NCBI GenBank assembly: GCA_903930515.1
Contig: CAIYYW010000004.1
Coordinates: forward strand, 1-17,050
Reading direction: 5' to 3'
DNA: 17,050 bases
Origin: an uncultured delta proteobacterium
Lineage (GTDB): Bacteria > RBG-13-61-14 > DRUE01
Each line of letters starts with the position of its first letter. Positions within the stretch are counted from its first letter, which is position 1. The notes under the pieces were generated by a model. The model worked only from the letters and a program-made list of their open reading frames with translations. It was not told the origin of the DNA and made no database searches. The position numbers were made by a program, and so were the translations under genes. This document shows, in pieces, positions 14,045 through 17,050 of the stretch.

Positions 14045-15127
14045 ATGGAAGGCGTAAAGAAATTTATTTGGCAGGGAGTGATCCGGCACTACCGGGAGTA
14101 TTTGCCGATCAAGAAAGAGGATTGCATTGTCACGCTCCTGGAGGGCAACACCCCCTTGATCCCCTCGCGCCGGCTGGGGTCTGAGTTGGGCAAAAATATT
14201 GAGATTTTCTTCAAGTTTGAGGGCTTGAACCCGACCGGATCGTTCAAGGACCGGGGGATGACGGTTGCGATCTCGCGCGCCAAGGAAGAAGGGGCCGGCG
14301 CGGTGATCTGCGCCAGCACCGGAAACACCAGCGCCTCTGCCTCGGCCTATGCCGCCCGCGCCGGGATGAAGGCGATCGTTCTGATCCCGGAGGGCAAGAT
14401 CGCGCTCGGGAAACTCTCCCAGGCGATGATGCACGGCGCCCTGGTGGTGCAGTTGGAGGGCAACTTTGATCAAGCGCTGGAAATTGTGCGGGAACTGGGC
14501 GCGAAATACAAAGTGGAGATCGTGAACTCGATCAATCCCTATCGGATTGAGGGACAGAAGACCGCGGCGTTTGAAATCTGCGATGTCCTCGGCGCTCCTC
14601 CGGACCACCATTGCCTCCCGGTCGGGAACGCCGGCAACATCACCGCTTATTGGAAGGGATATCAAGAATACTATCAGAAGGGAAAGATTGAATCGCTCCC
14701 GCATATGAACGGGTTCCAGGCCGAAGGCTCGGCCCCGATCGTGCGCGGCTATCCGATCAAGAACCCGGAGACTTTGGCCACCGCGATCCGGATCGGCAAT
14801 CCCGCGAGCTGGAAAAGCGCGGAGGCCGCCCGGGACGAGAGCGAGGGGATCATTGATATGGTGAGCGATGACGAGATTGTGAAGGCGTATAAATACCTGG
14901 GCCGGATGGAGGGAATTCTTTGCGAGCCGGCCAGCGCCGCGAGTGTCGCGGGTTTGTTCAAGATGAAGGAAAAAGGAGCGGACTTTTCCGGCAAGCGGAT
15001 CGTCTGCACTTTGACCGGGCACGGCTTGAAAGACCCGGACAATGCGATCAAGTTCAGCGAACCCACCACCAAGCTTCCGGCCCAAATGGATGCGGTGGTC
15101 AATTCCTTGCAATTAGAGAAGAGATGA
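14045..15127 (+). CDS. thrC: Threonine synthase
   Basis: A PLP enzyme converting O-phosphohomoserine to threonine, the last step of threonine synthesis in the cytoplasm. The 360 residues match the short class of threonine synthases. Visible features are LLEGNTPLIPSRRLG (31-45), the PLP-lysine motif NPTGSFKDRGM with Lys68, the STGNTSASASAYAARAGM segment (91-108), the phosphate-binding PVGNAGNITAYWKGYQ loop (about 192-207), and the C-terminal CEPASAASVAGLFKM region. The stop codon abuts the ATG of the next gene, an ApgM-family protein, so the two are co-translated. That pairing suggests the neighbour supplies the phosphohomoserine substrate. Confidence 0.96.
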   Translation: MEGVKKFIWQGVIRHYREYLPIKKEDCIVTLLEGNTPLIPSRRLGSELGKNIEIFFKFEGLNPTGSFKDRGMTVAISRAKEEGAGAVICASTGNTSASASAYAARAGMKAIVLIPEGKIALGKLSQAMMHGALVVQLEGNFDQALEIVRELGAKYKVEIVNSINPYRIEGQKTAAFEICDVLGAPPDHHCLPVGNAGNITAYWKGYQEYYQKGKIESLPHMNGFQAEGSAPIVRGYPIKNPETLATAIRIGNPASWKSAEAARDESEGIIDMVSDDEIVKAYKYLGRMEGILCEPASAASVAGLFKMKEKGADFSGKRIVCTLTGHGLKDPDNAIKFSEPTTKLPAQMDAVVNSLQLEKR

Positions 15128-16357
15128 ATGAAGAAGAAGTTCCTGATCCTGATCGGAGACGGGATGGCGGATGATCCCAAGGATTTTCCAGACGGCAAAA
15201 CCCCGTTAGTGGCCGCGAACAAGCCGAACCTGGACCTGCTTGCCCAGGTCGGAGAACTCGGACAGGTCCGGACCATTGGCAAAGGCCAGAACGCCGGCTC
15301 GGATGTGGCCAATATGGCGATCCTGGGCTATGACCCTGAAAAATATTACACCGGAAGGGCGCCGATTGAGGCGGCGGGACTGGGGCTGGAGTTGAAGCCG
15401 GACGAGGTTGCTTTCCGCTGTAACCTGGTCGGGTTGCGAAGGGAAGACGAAGAACCGGTAATGGATGACTACAGCGGCGGGCATGTGACTGACGACGAAG
15501 GGAAACAATTGGTGGAGTCGCTGAACAAAAATCTGGGCACTCCCCGGATCAAATTTTACCCGAGCGTGAGCTATCGGAACCTTTGCATCATCAAAGATAT
15601 TGACCCTTACCAAGTGCATCTTCCGCCTCCGCACGACATCAGCAACCAGCGGCTTTGCCATCATCTTCCCGGGCCGGTCCTGAATCCGGTGGAAAAATTG
15701 GTGATGGAGCTGATCGCGAAGAGCAGGGATTTGTTCAAAGACCATCCGGTTAACCAGGAGCGGCGGTCTGCCGGGAAGAAGACCGTTGATTCCATCTGGC
15801 TCTGGGGACAGGGCAAGGCGCCGGCTTTTACCACGCTTAAGGAGCGCGCCGGGATCAGCGGGGTGGTGATCAGCGGGGTTGACTTGATCCGCGGCCTGGG
15901 CAAGCTGGCCGGGCTGGAAATAATCAGGGTGCCGGGCGCGACCGGATACATTGACACCAATTACGCGGGCAAGGTTGCGGCCGGAATTCACGCCCTGGAA
16001 AAGGGAGCGGATCTTGTTTATCTTCATGTGGAGGCCCCGGACGAGGCTGGACACTCAGGAGATTTGCAGTTGAAGATCAAAGCCATTGAGTTGTTTGACC
16101 AAAGGATCATCGGGCCGATTCTGGAAGGCCTGAAAAAATATCAAGACTGGATTATGCTGATCCTGCCGGACCATGCCACGCCGGTGCGCATCCGAACCCA
16201 TCAGGACGACCCGGTGCCGTTCGTGGCGGTCAGCTCGGCGCAGGTCAAGTCGGGAAAAAAGCAGCCGAGGGTTTTCAGCGAGGCGGACGCGCAAAAAACC
16301 GGGGTGCTGGTTGAAAAGGGGTTCAGCCTGCTTGATAAATATTTTTTCGGCGAATAA
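15128..16357 (+). CDS. ApgM-family phosphotransferase, proposed homoserine kinase
   Basis: A 409-residue alkaline-phosphatase-superfamily protein of the archaeal-type cofactor-independent phosphoglycerate mutase (ApgM) family. Motifs: metal-binding LIGDGMAD (8-15) with Asp11; nucleophile Ser58 in NAGSDVANMAILGYDP (55-70); YTGRAPIEAAGLG (74-86); WLWGQGKAPAF (225-235); metal ligands Asp305 and His309 in HVEAPDEAGH; Asp348 and His349 in LPDHATP; His358 in RTHQDDPVPF. One ApgM subgroup encoded beside threonine genes was proposed (TIGR02535) to be an alternative homoserine kinase in bacteria lacking ThrB. Direct abutment with thrC points to that role, although phosphoglycerate mutase activity cannot be excluded. 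No GHMP-type homoserine kinase is present in the window. Family certain; kinase role inferred. Confidence 0.85.
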   Translation: MKKKFLILIGDGMADDPKDFPDGKTPLVAANKPNLDLLAQVGELGQVRTIGKGQNAGSDVANMAILGYDPEKYYTGRAPIEAAGLGLELKPDEVAFRCNLVGLRREDEEPVMDDYSGGHVTDDEGKQLVESLNKNLGTPRIKFYPSVSYRNLCIIKDIDPYQVHLPPPHDISNQRLCHHLPGPVLNPVEKLVMELIAKSRDLFKDHPVNQERRSAGKKTVDSIWLWGQGKAPAFTTLKERAGISGVVISGVDLIRGLGKLAGLEIIRVPGATGYIDTNYAGKVAAGIHALEKGADLVYLHVEAPDEAGHSGDLQLKIKAIELFDQRIIGPILEGLKKYQDWIMLILPDHATPVRIRTHQDDPVPFVAVSSAQVKSGKKQPRVFSEADAQKTGVLVEKGFSLLDKYFFGE

Positions 16358-16360
16358 GTC

Positions 16361-16564
16361 ATGGCAAAAGTAGTGGTAATTGAAAGCCGGTGCAAGAGCT
16401 GCGAGATCTGCGTCTCGGTCTGCGCCCGCAGTTGCCTGCGCGTTTCCGACCGCCACAACCAGGCCGGATATTTCATCGTGGAATTCATCGGCGAGGACAA
16501 ATGCACCGGTTGCGCGCTGTGCGGGGAAATGTGTCCGGATTTGGCGCTGCAAATTTACAAATAA
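16361..16564 (+). CDS. korD: Ferredoxin subunit of a 2-oxoacid:ferredoxin oxidoreductase (KorD/VorD-like)
   Basis: A 67-residue 2x[4Fe-4S] ferredoxin. The second cluster motif is standard (C48, C51, C54, C58-Pro). The first reads C11, C14, C17, C21 but is followed by Ala where Pro is usual, and an extra Cys lies at 25. Small ferredoxins of this size often form the delta subunit of 2-oxoglutarate or branched-chain 2-oxoacid oxidoreductases. The next start codon, 41 bases downstream, begins an alpha-subunit-like sequence (see the following entry), supporting the assignment. The start is three bases after the ApgM-like gene, so it belongs to the thrC transcript. Which oxoacid is used cannot be told. 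Confidence 0.8.
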   Translation: MAKVVVIESRCKSCEICVSVCARSCLRVSDRHNQAGYFIVEFIGEDKCTGCALCGEMCPDLALQIYK

Positions 16565-16571
16565 AAATTGT

Positions 16572-16591
16572 GCGCAGACCGGAGTCTGCGC
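16572..16591. repeat. Perfect 8-bp hairpin between the ferredoxin and alpha-subunit genes
   Basis: gcgcagac (16572-16579) and gtctgcgc (16584-16591) pair perfectly around the tetraloop cgga. No T-tract follows, and the next start codon is 14 bases away. It could affect processing or the relative expression of the two subunits, or be a small repeat unit. Confidence 0.5.
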
Positions 16592-16605
16592 CGCGAACAA
16601 TAGGA

Positions 16606-16659
16606 ATGAAGAAGCTGATCAAAGGCAATGACGCGATCGCGATGGCCGCGATTGAGAGC
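16606..16659 (+). pseudogene. 5' stub of a 2-oxoacid:ferredoxin oxidoreductase alpha subunit (KorA/VorB-like)
   Basis: ATG 16606 with a tagga ribosome-binding site opens MKKLIKGNDAIAMAAIES, the characteristic start of the pyruvate/2-oxoacid oxidoreductase alpha subunit (usual pattern KGNEAIAEAAI, then AGC...GYPITP). After about 18 codons the homology stops. The sequence turns into the end of a cysteine desulfurase on the other strand, and the frame reaches TAA at 16693-16695. The intact gene would be 350-380 residues. Either the gene is truly broken by a rearrangement or two unrelated sequences were joined during assembly. Confidence 0.65.
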
Positions 16660-17050
16660 CTGTCCACGATGGGAGGCAGAACGTCGAGAACATAATTAAC
16701 GTCATCCGGATTATTCTGCATACCGAAAGAGAACAGGATAGAACCCTGGGAAAGCTCGTGAGACAGCCCCATCGCTATGAGGACATGGGACGCCTTGAGC
16801 GCTCGCGAAGTGCAGGCCGAACCGCTTGTTACCCCGATTCCCTGCATATTTAAGAACAGGAGCATTCCCTCACCCTCGACAAATTCGATGCAGAAACTGG
16901 CGCTTCCCGGAATCCGGTTTGTCGGATGGCCGGTGATGATGACATTCTCGATTTTAGCGGGTAATTCCTTGAGGAGTGCGTCCCGCATGGGCGTTATTTT
17001 TTGCAGGCGCTCCGCCATATTCTGCCTGGCGAGTTCGGCTGCCTTTCCCA
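16656..17050 (-). CDS. Cysteine desulfurase (NifS/IscS), C-terminal part, truncated at both window end and junction
   Basis: The reverse strand encodes about 130 residues of a PLP-dependent cysteine desulfurase, which mobilises sulfur from cysteine for Fe-S cluster assembly. The frame is open from the window end (GKAAELARQN), so the start lies outside. Motifs: ITGHPTNRIPGSASFCIEFV, then the catalytic-cysteine loop GVTSGSACTSRALKASHVLI, AMGLSHELSQGSILFSFGMQ and NPDDVNYVLDVLPPIVDRL. Normal relatives continue for a few residues (a ...MSPLY-like end). Here homology stops at about 16656, and the frame runs on as a meaningless extension to 16485 over the ferredoxin gene. G+C is near 52% by hand count (16681-16980), below that of thrC and the ApgM-like gene. 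Family call firm; the missing tail marks a break point. Confidence 0.88.

Noticed and set aside
13994-15112. Long reverse-strand open frame (372 codons) over thrC
   Set aside because: It is the antisense of a well-conserved threonine synthase, and its composition (Arg/His/Gly-rich without motifs) is typical of G+C-rich shadow frames.
16485-16655. C-terminal extension of the cysteine desulfurase frame beyond 16656
   Set aside because: The extension is antisense to the ferredoxin gene and the alpha-subunit start, and has no resemblance to a NifS C-terminus.

Overview
The window looks like a chromosomal contig from an uncultured anaerobic bacterium, most likely a deltaproteobacterial (Desulfobacterota-like) or allied lineage. 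The evidence is indirect: the order ffh-rpsP-KH protein-rimM-trmD-RNA methyltransferase-rplS is familiar from that group, there is a membrane-linked heterodisulfide-reductase-like iron-sulfur protein, threonine synthase is paired with an ApgM-family protein, and a 2-oxoacid:ferredoxin oxidoreductase operon begins at the right. The DNA is G+C-rich and nearly every gene is on the + strand. No phylogenetic search was possible, so the assignment is tentative.

Layout. (1) 3-1430: 3' part of an HdrD/GlpC-like Fe-S protein, probably fused to a membrane cytochrome b domain outside the window, followed by a good intrinsic terminator. (2) 1649-3112: a membrane-anchored SGNH hydrolase with TPR repeats inserted in it. 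(3) 3207-7512: translation/SRP cluster ffh, rpsP, khpA-like, rimM, trmD, SPOUT-type RNA methyltransferase and rplS, with a sigma70-like promoter before ffh. (4) 7525-9702: a large Rad50/SMC-like ATPase carrying a membrane hairpin and a Met-Pro-Gly repeat. (5) 9789-13272: a TPR lipoprotein and a family 5 solute-binding lipoprotein, probably co-transcribed. (6) 13273-14044: a gene-poor stretch with dispersed repeat fragments and a 395-bp element with perfect 18-bp terminal inverted repeats enclosing a gutted REP-associated tyrosine transposase. (7) 14045-16659: thrC, an ApgM-like protein likely to be the missing homoserine kinase, a ferredoxin subunit (KorD type) and the first codons of the oxidoreductase alpha subunit. 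(8) 16656-17050: the 3' end of a cysteine desulfurase on the opposite strand, joined abruptly to the truncated alpha-subunit gene.

How the genes work together. Block 3 is ribosome and SRP biogenesis: protein targeting (Ffh), ribosomal proteins S16 and L19, 30S maturation (RimM), tRNA and probable RNA methylation. Block 7 links threonine synthesis (proposed homoserine kinase, then threonine synthase) to ferredoxin-dependent 2-oxoacid metabolism. The most noteworthy points are the ATPase with its unusual insertions, a TrmD with alanine at the usual Glu116 position, the thrC-apgM pair, the transposase-derived mini-element, and the right-end junction, which may be an assembly chimera. I saw no CRISPR array, tRNA, rRNA or recognisable defence or phage module.
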